Assembly: GCA_016841205.1 (NCBI GenBank)
Contig: JAENZP010000020.1
Location: 1-45,548, forward strand
Direction of reading: 5' to 3'
Source: Desulfoscipio geothermicus
GTDB lineage: Bacteria > Bacillota > Desulfotomaculia > Desulfotomaculales > Desulfallaceae
DNA: 45,548 nt
Shown here piece by piece: positions 25,536 to 33,169 of this stretch; the first letter of the stretch is position 1, and the number at the start of each line of letters is the position of its first letter. The notes below the pieces were generated by a model. That model ran no database searches and was not told the origin of the DNA. It saw nothing but the letters and a program-made list of their open reading frames with translations. The translations under genes were made by a program, and so were the position numbers.

Positions 25536-25804
25536 TTTATTATTTTAACATGTTTTTCGACTTTAGCCTATCATGAGACACTCTGACTAGAAGCAGGTAC
25601 ATCAGCCAACTGCCATCGCCAGGACAATCAGAATGTTTACCTTGGAGTTCAGATAATTATTGCGGCACCAGCAAGTGCAACGCAGGAACCTAGCCAGTCA
25701 TATTTGTCGGGTTTCTTTTTATCCAGTATAACAAGTATCAGCCCGGGTATAACCAAGGGCTATATTATTTGATCTTGTAATTAACTTAAAAATCAGATAA
25801 GTGA

Positions 25805-25833
25805 TTGACAAAACACGGTCAAGTGGGTATATT
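25805..25833 (+). promoter_or_regulatory. Promoter of the T-box operon
   Basis: TTGACA (25805-25810) and TATATT (25828-25833) are separated by exactly 17 bp. Transcription would start near 25,840, about 30 bp before the T-box leader. Confidence 0.75.
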
Positions 25834-25869
25834 TATTTTAATTTAAAATATAATTTATAATTTCAAAGG

Positions 25870-26108
25870 CATTGACGGAGAGAGTACGTTTCAGCCGAAA
25901 GTTTCAGCGAGCCGGGGATGGTGCAAGCTCGGTATCAGTAGTCTGAACCCGAAAATCACTCCTGAGCTGCGGACCGAACGACTAATCCAGTAGGCTCCGA
26001 CGGTTTTCCCCCGTCACAGGGAACGCATATGATGGTATGTTTGTATAAATGGGTGGTATAGCGAATGTCTTTCAGGCTTTCGTCCCTTTGCGGGACGAAA
26101 GCTTTTTT
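25870..26108 (+). ncRNA. T-box leader, specifier read as AUC (isoleucine)
   Basis: Stem I: GGAG (25877-25880) pairs with CTCC (25959-25962), and TTCAG with CTGAA (25943-25947). The specifier loop has AGTA on the 5' side and GAA-A-ATC-A on the 3' side, giving ATC at 25955-25957. The T-box core GGGTGGTATAGCG is at 26051-26063; its TGGT pairs with an ACCA tRNA end, which fits the A73 discriminator of tRNA-Ile and argues against Asn (AAU reading). The terminator GCTTTCGTCCC/GGGACGAAAGC with a T6 run ends at 26,108. Uncharged tRNA-Ile should favour readthrough into the oxidoreductase operon. Confidence 0.88.
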
Positions 26109-26143
26109 AATTTTATCAATCATAATGACTGGAGGAAAAAACG

Positions 26144-26728
26144 ATGGCAACCAATGGTATGGTAGAAATTCGCTGGCATGGCCGGGGCGGACAGGGAGCC
26201 AAGAGTGCCTGCCTGCTGCTGGCGGATGTGGCTGGTTTAGGAGGTAAATTTGTACAGGGATTCCCGGAGTATGGACCGGAACGTATGGGAGCCCCGATTA
26301 CAGCTTATAATCGCATCAGTGAAAAACGGTGTACTATCCATTCCAACATTTACTATCCGGACTATGTGATCGTGGTAGATGAAAGTCTGCTGGACGGAAT
26401 CGACGTTACCGGAGGACTAAAAGAGGGCGGTGCGATAATCATTAATACTCCCAGTTCTCCCCAGGAGATGCGTCCCAGGCTGCGGGGTTGGACCGGAAAA
26501 GTCTGTACCATAGATGCCCGCCGCATTTCGGAAGAGATTCTAGGTAAAAACCTACCGAATACTCCTATGCTGGCCGCTGCGATTAAGGTGAGCGGAGTTT
26601 TGGATGCCGAGCGTTTTTTAGTTGATATAGAAGAATCTTTTAAACATAAATTTGCTGACAAGCCCGAGGTTATCGAGGGGAACATGGTAACACTGAGAAA
26701 ATCCATGGCGGAGGTGCAGGTAGGATGA
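26144..26728 (+). CDS. porG: 2-oxoacid:ferredoxin oxidoreductase, gamma subunit
   Basis: This 194-residue subunit is the CoA/catalytic gamma domain: IRWHGRGGQGAKSACLLLAD at the N-terminus, FVQGFPEYGPERMGAPITAY, and NTPMLAAAIKVSGVLD in the second half. All are family hallmarks. ATG 26144 follows GGAGG. It is first in a four-subunit operon (gamma-delta-alpha-beta) and overlaps the next gene by ATGA. The T-box leader lies directly upstream. Subunit sequence resembles pyruvate-type enzymes, but substrate cannot be fixed from sequence. Confidence 0.9.
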   Translation: MATNGMVEIRWHGRGGQGAKSACLLLADVAGLGGKFVQGFPEYGPERMGAPITAYNRISEKRCTIHSNIYYPDYVIVVDESLLDGIDVTGGLKEGGAIIINTPSSPQEMRPRLRGWTGKVCTIDARRISEEILGKNLPNTPMLAAAIKVSGVLDAERFLVDIEESFKHKFADKPEVIEGNMVTLRKSMAEVQVG

Positions 26729-27036
26729 TTTATGCAAAGGATATCAACGAACGAACCCCCTGGCAAGAGCTGACCCCCGGCGGGGAGATCTACGAACCAG
26801 GAACCGCACGGCTCTTCAATACTGGTACTTGGCGGACCAACACGCCCGTTTTTCACGAAGCAGCATGTAAACACTGTATGCTTTGTGTGCCCTTCTGCCC
26901 GGACAATGCTATTCCGGTGCAGGACGGGAAACGTCTGGACTTCGATTTTATGCATTGCAAGGGCTGCGGCATCTGTGAGAACGTGTGTCCCTTCCAAGCA
27001 ATTACCATGGTAAGTGGAGGTGCGCCCAATGAGTGA
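26725..27036 (+). CDS. porD: 2-oxoacid:ferredoxin oxidoreductase, delta subunit (2x[4Fe-4S] ferredoxin)
   Basis: The 103-residue protein carries two complete 4Fe-4S motifs: CKHCMLCVPFCPDNAI and CKGCGICENVCPFQAI. It passes electrons from the catalytic centre to ferredoxin. The N-terminal WQELTPGGEIYEPGTARLFN segment is typical of the delta subunit. The start overlaps the gamma stop (ATGA) and its own stop overlaps the alpha start, so subunits are translationally coupled. Confidence 0.92.
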   Translation: MIYAKDINERTPWQELTPGGEIYEPGTARLFNTGTWRTNTPVFHEAACKHCMLCVPFCPDNAIPVQDGKRLDFDFMHCKGCGICENVCPFQAITMVSGGAPNE

Positions 27037-28219
27037 TCGCCTTTCCGGCAACGAGGCTGTAGCTTATGCCCTTAAGCAGATAAATCCTGATGTCATGGGA
27101 GCGTTCCCTATCACTCCCTCCACCGAAATTCCTGAGTACTTCGCCCAATATGTGGCCGACGGCGAGGTAAACACTGAATATGTAACCGTGGAGTCTGAGC
27201 ACAGTTCAATGTCTGTGTGTATTGCAGCTCAAGCTGCGGGAGCCAGAGCCGTCTGTGCCACTTCATCCGCTGGACTGGCCTTGATGTACGAGCTTTTGTA
27301 CATAGCGGCTTCATGCCGTCTGCCGGTTACACTGGCCTGCGTCAACCGGGCCCTTTCGGGGCCAATTAACATCAACAACGACCACTCTGATTCGATGGGA
27401 GCCCGTGATACCGGCTGGATCCAAATTTATGCCGAAAATAATCAGGAAGCCTACGATAATTTTCTCATGGCCATGCCGATCGGCGAGACCCCGAGCGTAC
27501 GCTTACCGGTAATGACCTGTATGGATGGCTTCATTACCAGTCATGCCGTAGAGAATATCGAGCTATTGGAGACGGAGGTTGTACGCAAGTTTATTGGAGA
27601 ATATAACCCTGAAAACTATTTGCTGAAAAAAGAAAATCCGCTGGCAGTAGGACCGTACGATGTGAGTCCTTATTACATGGAACACAAGGTTCTGGAGGCT
27701 GAGGCGATGAAGGCGGCCAAGGCCCGTATACTTGAGGTAGCCACCGAATTTGAAAAGATTTCCGGCCGGCGCTACGGCCTGTTTGAAGAATATAGGATGG
27801 AGGATGCGGAACTTGCTCTGGTGCTAATCGGATCCACTGCCGGAACCGCCAAAGCAGCCGTCGACAAGCTGCGGGAGGATGGAGTAAAGGCTGGGCTGAT
27901 TAAAATTAGGGTATTCCGTCCTTTCCCTGGCGAGGAACTGGCCCGGGCTCTGGCAAACACCAAGGCCGTAGCCGTCATGGATAAGTCCGAAGGCTTTTCG
28001 GCTAACGGAGGTCCTTTATTTGCCGAGACCCGCAGTGCCTTGTATGATCTGAAGGAACGCCCGTATTTGATTGATATCGTTTACGGCCTGGGCGGCCGTG
28101 ATGTAAAGACCGAGGATATTGAAAAAGTGTTCGGCCGGCTGGCGAATATTGCTGCGACCGGCGAGATTGGACCGGTATATACCCATATGGGACAGCGGTC
28201 AAAGGAGGAGAACGCATGA
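27029..28219 (+). CDS. porA: 2-oxoacid:ferredoxin oxidoreductase, alpha subunit
   Basis: The product has 396 residues. The pyrimidine-binding TPP domain begins SGNEAVAYALKQINPDVMGA, then FPITPSTEIPEYFAQ, VESEHSSMSVCIAAQAAGAR and the ATSSAGLALMYE motif; domain II shows LVLIGSTAGTAKAAVDKLRE. ATG 27029 is preceded by GGAGGTG and overlaps the delta stop; the longer frame from GTG 27014 lacks a ribosome site. With the beta subunit it forms the TPP active site. Complete by length. Confidence 0.92.
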   Translation: MSDRLSGNEAVAYALKQINPDVMGAFPITPSTEIPEYFAQYVADGEVNTEYVTVESEHSSMSVCIAAQAAGARAVCATSSAGLALMYELLYIAASCRLPVTLACVNRALSGPININNDHSDSMGARDTGWIQIYAENNQEAYDNFLMAMPIGETPSVRLPVMTCMDGFITSHAVENIELLETEVVRKFIGEYNPENYLLKKENPLAVGPYDVSPYYMEHKVLEAEAMKAAKARILEVATEFEKISGRRYGLFEEYRMEDAELALVLIGSTAGTAKAAVDKLREDGVKAGLIKIRVFRPFPGEELARALANTKAVAVMDKSEGFSANGGPLFAETRSALYDLKERPYLIDIVYGLGGRDVKTEDIEKVFGRLANIAATGEIGPVYTHMGQRSKEENA

Positions 28220-29154
28220 GCACGGTATATAACCTGAAACGGGAAGTAGAAAAGCCGGCACGTTTTACCGGAGGGCATCGACTCTGCGCTGGCTGTGGCG
28301 CCGGGATCGTTGTGTCAGGGGTTCTGCGTGCCCTGGATAATGAGGACCGGGCAGTGGTGGTTAATGCTACCAGTTGTCTGGAGGTCTCCACCTTTATGTA
28401 TCCTTACACCGCCTATATGGATAGCTATATTCATTCTGCTTTTGAAAACTCCGCGGCTACCTGTTCCGGAGTGGAAGCAGCCTATCACGCTTTGAAACGC
28501 CGCGGCAAGGTGGAAGGAACCGTCAAGTTCATTACTTTTGGAGGTGACGGCGGCACCTATGATATAGGGTTTCAATCACTGTCAGGCGCTATGGAACGCG
28601 GTCATGACATGGTCTACGTCTGCTATGACAACGAGGCTTACATGAATACCGGAATCCAGCGTTCATCTTCAACGCCTCATTTTGCCCGCACGACCACCAC
28701 GCCGGTAGGTTCTGTGGGACAGGGTAAAAAACAAAATAAAAAAGATCTGACTGAGATTTTGGTGGCTCATAATATCCCTTATGCAGCTCAGGCGGCTCCG
28801 ATAGGCAATTTCAAGGATTTGCACACCAAGTCTTATAAAGCCATTTATACTGAGGGCCCTTGTTTTTTGAACGTATTGTCCCCATGTCCTCGCGGATGGG
28901 ACTACCCCACGGAAAAGCTTGCGGAGATCGCTAGGCTGGCGGTGGATACCTGCGTCTGGCCCCTCTACGAAGTTGAGGAGGGAGTGTGGCGTCTGACCTA
29001 TATACCAAAGAAAAAACTGCCCGTGGAAGATTTTCTCCGCCCTCAGGGTAGATTCCGCCATATGTTTGAGAAAGGCAATGAGTGGATGCTTGAAGAAGCG
29101 CAAGCCTATGTGGATCAGAAATGGGAACGCTTGCTGGAGCGCACCGGCGCTTAA
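28216..29154 (+). CDS. porB: 2-oxoacid:ferredoxin oxidoreductase, beta subunit
   Basis: The product has 312 residues. The N-terminal GGHRLCAGCGAGIVVSG holds cluster-ligating cysteines; the TPP/Mg site is FGGDGGTYDIGFQSLSGAME with YDNEAYMNTG; SSSTPHFARTTTTPVG and LSPCPRGWDYPTEKL are diagnostic of the pyruvate-type (PorB) beta chain. The start overlaps the alpha stop (ATGA). An Ile-type T-box in front would suit a branched-chain 2-oxoacid enzyme better than a pyruvate one, so substrate is open. Confidence 0.92.
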   Translation: MSTVYNLKREVEKPARFTGGHRLCAGCGAGIVVSGVLRALDNEDRAVVVNATSCLEVSTFMYPYTAYMDSYIHSAFENSAATCSGVEAAYHALKRRGKVEGTVKFITFGGDGGTYDIGFQSLSGAMERGHDMVYVCYDNEAYMNTGIQRSSSTPHFARTTTTPVGSVGQGKKQNKKDLTEILVAHNIPYAAQAAPIGNFKDLHTKSYKAIYTEGPCFLNVLSPCPRGWDYPTEKLAEIARLAVDTCVWPLYEVEEGVWRLTYIPKKKLPVEDFLRPQGRFRHMFEKGNEWMLEEAQAYVDQKWERLLERTGA

Positions 29155-29198
29155 TTCTTTGTTAGATTGGGAATAAATCCAAAAAATATGTTATGATA

Positions 29199-29220
29199 TT
29201 GTTAACAATTCTGTTAACAA
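29199..29220. promoter_or_regulatory. Perfect palindromic operator before the CbiT-like gene
   Basis: TTGTTAACA-ATTC-TGTTAACAA is a perfect 9-4-9 inverted repeat. It abuts the GGAGG ribosome site and follows a possible -10 (TATGAT, 29192-29197). A dimeric repressor bound here would block transcription start or translation of the next gene, giving it control separate from the T-box operon. Confidence 0.6.
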
Positions 29221-29233
29221 GGAGGTTTTGCCT

Positions 29234-30142
29234 GTGGAACAGACTATGTTCACTAATGAAGTCATTTTATCTTGGCTCCAGTATTTTTCACGCAACGTTG
29301 AGATCAACCTGACAAAACTAAAGATGCTGGACATTACAGGGAAGAATAAAAACCTTATTCCGGCCATTATGAGCAACCGGGCAGTGCTCGTCTTTACGGA
29401 CGCCGGACACCCGGATATCTTCTACGACATGTGGAATGCGGAACTGGGGGACTGCGATATCTGGTATAACGAGGGCTCAGATCCATCCGGCGAGATCAAG
29501 CACGACAAGGTCTCAGACATGATCAACCGTGGAATCAATGCCTCTGCAGCTATGTTGATTCTGAACCCTAACGCTGCAACGAATTATCAGATAGGTATGG
29601 AGAACAGCCGTTTCTCCTGCGGCTCTGTTCAGTATGTGTGCCGGGAAGTTCGGGCGATTATAATGAATAAGCTCAATCCGGGGGACCAGGATAATCTATG
29701 TATAATCTCAGGTGAGAGCATCGCTGTGGAGGCCGCCATGATTGCTGCTGAGGGCAATGTCATTGCTGTGGAATATGACCACCGAGATCGGATTACCATG
29801 AAATGTAATGTTGACAAGTTTGGCCTGAACAACGTAATAATCGTTGAGTCTCTGAATGATGGTATCCTGGATAATCTGCCGGTACCGGACGTAGCGTTTA
29901 TAGTGGCATCCCCCAGGATCGGCAGTGAAATAAAGAGTCTGCTGGCCATCAATCCCGCCATAGATTTTGTGATCTACACATTGGACTTCGAAATTCTAAC
30001 TTCTCTTCCTGCTTTGTTTCGGGAAAACGGCTTGGAGCGCACTGAAGCAATCCATATAGAGGTATCGCGAGTCAATAGCAAAAACATGACGGAGCCATTT
30101 CCAGCTCCTTGGCTGATCTCTGCTAGAAGCGTTAACGGATAG
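29234..30142 (+). CDS. CbiE/CbiT (CobL)-like methyltransferase, atypical
   Basis: The product has 302 residues. The C-terminal half matches precorrin decarboxylating methyltransferase CbiT: CREVRAIIMNKLNPGDQDNL, ISGESIAVEAAMIAAEGNVI with the SAM-binding loop, AVEYDHRD and KFGLNNVIIVE. The N-terminal half is only weakly like CbiE (RAVLVFTDAGHPDIFYDMWN). The usual Gly-rich GCGTGxxS motif is degraded to ISGESIA. GTG 29234 is 8 nt from GGAGG. It follows the oxidoreductase by 79 bp and has its own palindrome. No other cobalamin genes are near, so its substrate is uncertain. Confidence 0.7.
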   Translation: MEQTMFTNEVILSWLQYFSRNVEINLTKLKMLDITGKNKNLIPAIMSNRAVLVFTDAGHPDIFYDMWNAELGDCDIWYNEGSDPSGEIKHDKVSDMINRGINASAAMLILNPNAATNYQIGMENSRFSCGSVQYVCREVRAIIMNKLNPGDQDNLCIISGESIAVEAAMIAAEGNVIAVEYDHRDRITMKCNVDKFGLNNVIIVESLNDGILDNLPVPDVAFIVASPRIGSEIKSLLAINPAIDFVIYTLDFEILTSLPALFRENGLERTEAIHIEVSRVNSKNMTEPFPAPWLISARSVNG

Positions 30143-30295
30143 TAATAACGTTGCGGTTTGGATACCGCTGGCATAGGGTAATTTGTTAAAGCTACTGGGC
30201 TGCTTAACTAAGTTAGCAGAAGTATAACAATTAAACAGATAGTAAACAAACTATCTTTCTACTGTGGTTGTAAAGTAGTAAGCTAATACGAAGAT

Positions 30296-30508
30296 ATGAT
30301 TCGAGCGATGCAAAGGAAAAATATGGGATACCTTAATACTATCGACTGCGAAACACTTCTTTCTGAACAGATAAAACCGATACCCTCTATTTCATACCGG
30401 GACTACTGGGACAAGGGCTGTATGTACCAGCCAGATCTCCGAAGGTGGTTAAATCATAGCTTGCGCTTTGGATGGTGCGTTCAGATCGCCTTATTCAAAA
30501 TCATTTAG
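30296..30508 (+). CDS. Weak short ORF, unidentified
   Basis: A 70-codon ORF starting MIRAMQRKNMGYLNTIDCET. It has no clear ribosome site and no recognised family; its end overlaps the 3' end of the NERD gene on the other strand. It may be a relic or chance. Confidence 0.2.
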   Translation: MIRAMQRKNMGYLNTIDCETLLSEQIKPIPSISYRDYWDKGCMYQPDLRRWLNHSLRFGWCVQIALFKII

Positions 30509-31439
30509 ATAAATAGAAATACCATATACCCTGGCGATATTTGTCCCGGTTAACCTGTCCGGGTTCTTGACCCTCGGAAAGGAACTTTTGCCTGATCGCT
30601 TCTGCATCCACTTTATTACCATAGATCCTCACATAATCACGGCCGTTCTTAGTACGCCCGGTTTCCACTTTTACTTCGGGTTCCTCAGTATTAGCGTCGT
30701 TATTATCTGGCGCTTCTGCTGAACTTATTCTTTCTATGGTAATATTGTTTTTCTCATCCTTTACAACCTTAGTAACCTGCTTTTCACCGAACATGGCAGT
30801 CTGCTGTTGGGCCAGCTGTGAATTCCGCAATTGCGGGTAAGCCAGCAGTAAAGAAATCTTTTCAATTTGCTCTGCGTTCAAGCAAACCTCTTTTTGTTTC
30901 CTTAAGTAAAAAGCAAGGCCTAACGCTCCATCCAGCACCGGCATAGAGCAATCAGTGGTCTTTAACCAGGATGCCCGGGTGAAGACCACAATGGGCTTTA
31001 TCCACTCTTCCGGGGGAAAAGATAAATTGAACATGCCAGTTTGCTCCAACCACTTCCTAATTAGCTTTACATGCCTAAGATTTTGTCGGGTGGGGCTGTG
31101 GCAGGAAACCCATTTGTTACCCTCTTTACGCTTCCAGCGATCCTTGTAACCGGAAAAAGCACCGTCCCAAGCTTTTGTTTCGATAACAAACACGCCGGGT
31201 GGCCCGATGGCTATGTGATCGGTCTGGGCAAAAACTTCCGGTTCAGGTTCCACCACAACATCATTCATTAAAATCCACTCTTTAGTAAGCACAAGGCGAA
31301 GATGAATGCCCACATTCAACTCTCCGCCTTCGCCTTTGTCGTTATCTTTACTCCTTTGTATGTCGAAAGCCAGGCCTGCCAGCAGCTTTACAGCCCAGGA
31401 TATAAAAGAAGGGACAATATTATCTATACGCTCTTTCAT
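30501..31439 (-). CDS. NERD-domain protein; longer reading interrupted by in-frame amber
   Basis: NERD (nuclease-related) domains carry a PD-(D/E)xK-like core. It is seen as GEGGELNVGIHLRLVL, DHIAIGPPGVFVIETKAWDG and a downstream QNLRHVKLIRKWL. The 312-residue frame starts at ATG 31439 with no good ribosome site. In the same frame an upstream ATG at 31529, preceded by AGGTGAT, gives MAARIVR, then TAG (31506-31508), then DKAIREEFRKRILAKVQ continuing to 31439. The true start was probably 31529, with CAG to TAG at codon 8. The C-terminal 60 residues are a separate small domain (RTKNGRDYVRIYGNKVDA). Confidence 0.8.
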   Translation of the reverse strand: MKERIDNIVPSFISWAVKLLAGLAFDIQRSKDNDKGEGGELNVGIHLRLVLTKEWILMNDVVVEPEPEVFAQTDHIAIGPPGVFVIETKAWDGAFSGYKDRWKRKEGNKWVSCHSPTRQNLRHVKLIRKWLEQTGMFNLSFPPEEWIKPIVVFTRASWLKTTDCSMPVLDGALGLAFYLRKQKEVCLNAEQIEKISLLLAYPQLRNSQLAQQQTAMFGEKQVTKVVKDEKNNITIERISSAEAPDNNDANTEEPEVKVETGRTKNGRDYVRIYGNKVDAEAIRQKFLSEGQEPGQVNRDKYRQGIWYFYLSK

Positions 31440-31702
31440 AGAGTCTTTCTCTGTCTGGACTTTAGCCAGTATTCTTTTCCGAAACTCTTCCCGGATGGCT
31501 TTGTCCTAGCGAACAATACGCGCAGCCATATAATCACCTGCAAATATTTATTATTATGTGTGTTAATTCAACAAATGGCTGCATTTTCCTGCATAGTATA
31601 ATTTATAATAAAACTAATTGGATATATATCCTTCTTAATGTACCTCCCTTTTATCATTATGATCTCCTTTTTCAGGTCGGCCGGTGCGAGATTCACGGTA
31701 AT

Positions 31703-31731
31703 ACGCCTGGCCGGAAAATCAGGCGTTTTTT
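31703..31731 (+). terminator. Intrinsic terminator without an obvious gene
   Basis: ACGCCTG-GCCGGAAAAT-CAGGCGT is followed by TTTTT. No plus-strand gene lies directly in front, and it points away from the NERD gene. Confidence 0.6.
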
Positions 31732-32290
31732 AACGCTGCGCGAACATGGAAAACTTACATAGAGGAAAATGTCAAAAAATATAGAATGTATCATAAAAAT
31801 GTACTGATTTGTTGAATAGCTATTATTATATGACTGAGTGCCGGGCACGAAAAGGGGTACCGTTAATAAAAGTAAAACCTTGCAATTAAAAACATACCAA
31901 AAAGGAGGTGCAAAGCTTTGTTTTTTGGCAACATTACAGAAAAAACTGTAACATAAATTTTTTCGCTAATTTACGGCACGGTACACGCAGTGAAAGGCTG
32001 TTGTACAGTTATCAACCAAGAGGTAGGTAACACCTTCTTGTGGGCATAACGTTAGCTTTCAAAGTTAGCGACGGGAAACAACTTGAAATAAAGGCGAAAG
32101 TTTGCTGCTAAGCAGTTGAATTTTGTAACACTGCCGCCCGTAGTCGAATAAGTGATAAATCTGTTAGGTTTTAATAGGTTTCAGAAATCAGGGATGTTAT
32201 TAGCTTCTTATAAAGAACTTTTGTTGTGATGTGAAGAGATTATAAAACTTAAGGTTAAGATTACTTAAAAAACATAGGAGGTTTATTTTA
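31732..32290 (+). other. Long non-coding block before the betaine transporter, with a 12-residue ORF
   Basis: A perfect AAAAAGGAGGTG (31901-31910 region) precedes TTG 31918, which opens only LFFGNITEKTVT before TAA at 31954-31956. About 320 bp follow that are not coding in any frame but contain hairpins, for example CGTTAGCTTTCAAAGTTAGC near 32,050. It could be a structured leader for the transporter operon or a small gene cut by an inserted sequence. I could not match it to a known riboswitch class. Confidence 0.35.
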
Positions 32291-33157
32291 GTGAAAAAAA
32301 TATTTATTGTTCCTCTGTTGCTTATAGCTTTTATGGGAATATTGGTGTTGACAGGTTGTGCAAAAGAAAATGATTCTGAAAATAAGGATTTGGTGATAAA
32401 GCTAGGTAATGCGCCTTACGATTATGAAGTTCCTGAATTAGAAGTTACCAAACAAATTGCAGAAGAAAAGGGATACAAGGTTGAAGTTGTTGAAGGCGAC
32501 ATTGGTTTTATGTTTATGTCATTGGCACAAGGTGATATAGATGCATGGCCTGGAGTTTGGCTGCCATCCATTCACAAATCCTACCAGGAAAAATACGGTG
32601 ACAAATATGAACTTGGAAGCGCAATATTCGAAAATGCTCCTTTAGGATGGATAGTTCCCAAATCTCTTGATGTTGACTCTATAGCCGACCTTAAAGGTAA
32701 TGAAGATAAAGTAAAGGGTAAACTTATAGGTTTTGAACCCGGTTCAGGTATGATGTTAGTTTCCAAAGATATAATTGAGGGTTATGACTTGGATATAGAA
32801 CTTATACCAGGTACTTTACCTTCAATGATGGCAGAAGTGGATTATGCAATAAAACACAATGAACCTATATTATTCATAGGTTGGCGCCCGCATACAATGT
32901 TTAGAGATTATGATATTAAAGTACTGGATGATCCTAAAGGTTTCTGGGAGTATGACAGCTATTATTGGGGCTTAAGTAAGGATTTTAAGGATAAATCTCC
33001 CGAAATGTATAATTTTTTCAAGAATTTTAAAATGAGCATTGAAGATAATGAAGATTTCCTATACGGATACCAAAATGAAGATAAGGATGTTAAGGTATTG
33101 GCAAAGAACTGGATAGACAATAATCGTTCAATAATCGATACATGGTTTGAACAATAA
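32291..33157 (+). CDS. Glycine betaine/proline ABC transporter, substrate-binding lipoprotein
   Basis: The product has 288 residues with a lipoprotein signal: IFIVPLLLIAFMGILVLTGC, Cys being the lipidation site. The mature part is OpuAC-type: VVEGDIGFMFMSLAQGDIDA, WPGVWLP and LFIGWRPHTMFRDYDI give the Trp residues that form the aromatic betaine cage. GTG 32291 follows TAGGAGG. It is first in a three-gene operon (binding protein, ATPase, permease), acting in osmoprotectant uptake. Confidence 0.9.
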   Translation: MKKIFIVPLLLIAFMGILVLTGCAKENDSENKDLVIKLGNAPYDYEVPELEVTKQIAEEKGYKVEVVEGDIGFMFMSLAQGDIDAWPGVWLPSIHKSYQEKYGDKYELGSAIFENAPLGWIVPKSLDVDSIADLKGNEDKVKGKLIGFEPGSGMMLVSKDIIEGYDLDIELIPGTLPSMMAEVDYAIKHNEPILFIGWRPHTMFRDYDIKVLDDPKGFWEYDSYYWGLSKDFKDKSPEMYNFFKNFKMSIEDNEDFLYGYQNEDKDVKVLAKNWIDNNRSIIDTWFEQ

Positions 33158-33169
33158 GGATGATAAAAA

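Noticed and set aside
25955-25957. Asn (AAU) reading of the T-box specifier
   Set aside because: The TGGT of the T-box pairs with a tRNA ending ACCA (A73); bacterial tRNA-Asn normally has G73, so Ile (AUC) fits better.
28669-29103. 144-codon minus-strand ORF inside the beta subunit gene
   Set aside because: Entirely within a clear coding gene on the other strand; a shadow frame.
32040-32160. Group I intron core (GACGGGAAAC resembles element P)
   Set aside because: No matching Q, R or S elements (no GACTA-type P7 strand) were found, and the flanks are not a split gene of known family.
31960-32280. c-di-AMP (ydaO) riboswitch before an osmoprotectant transporter
   Set aside because: Context was suggestive, but none of the conserved GGGGGACC-type blocks are present.
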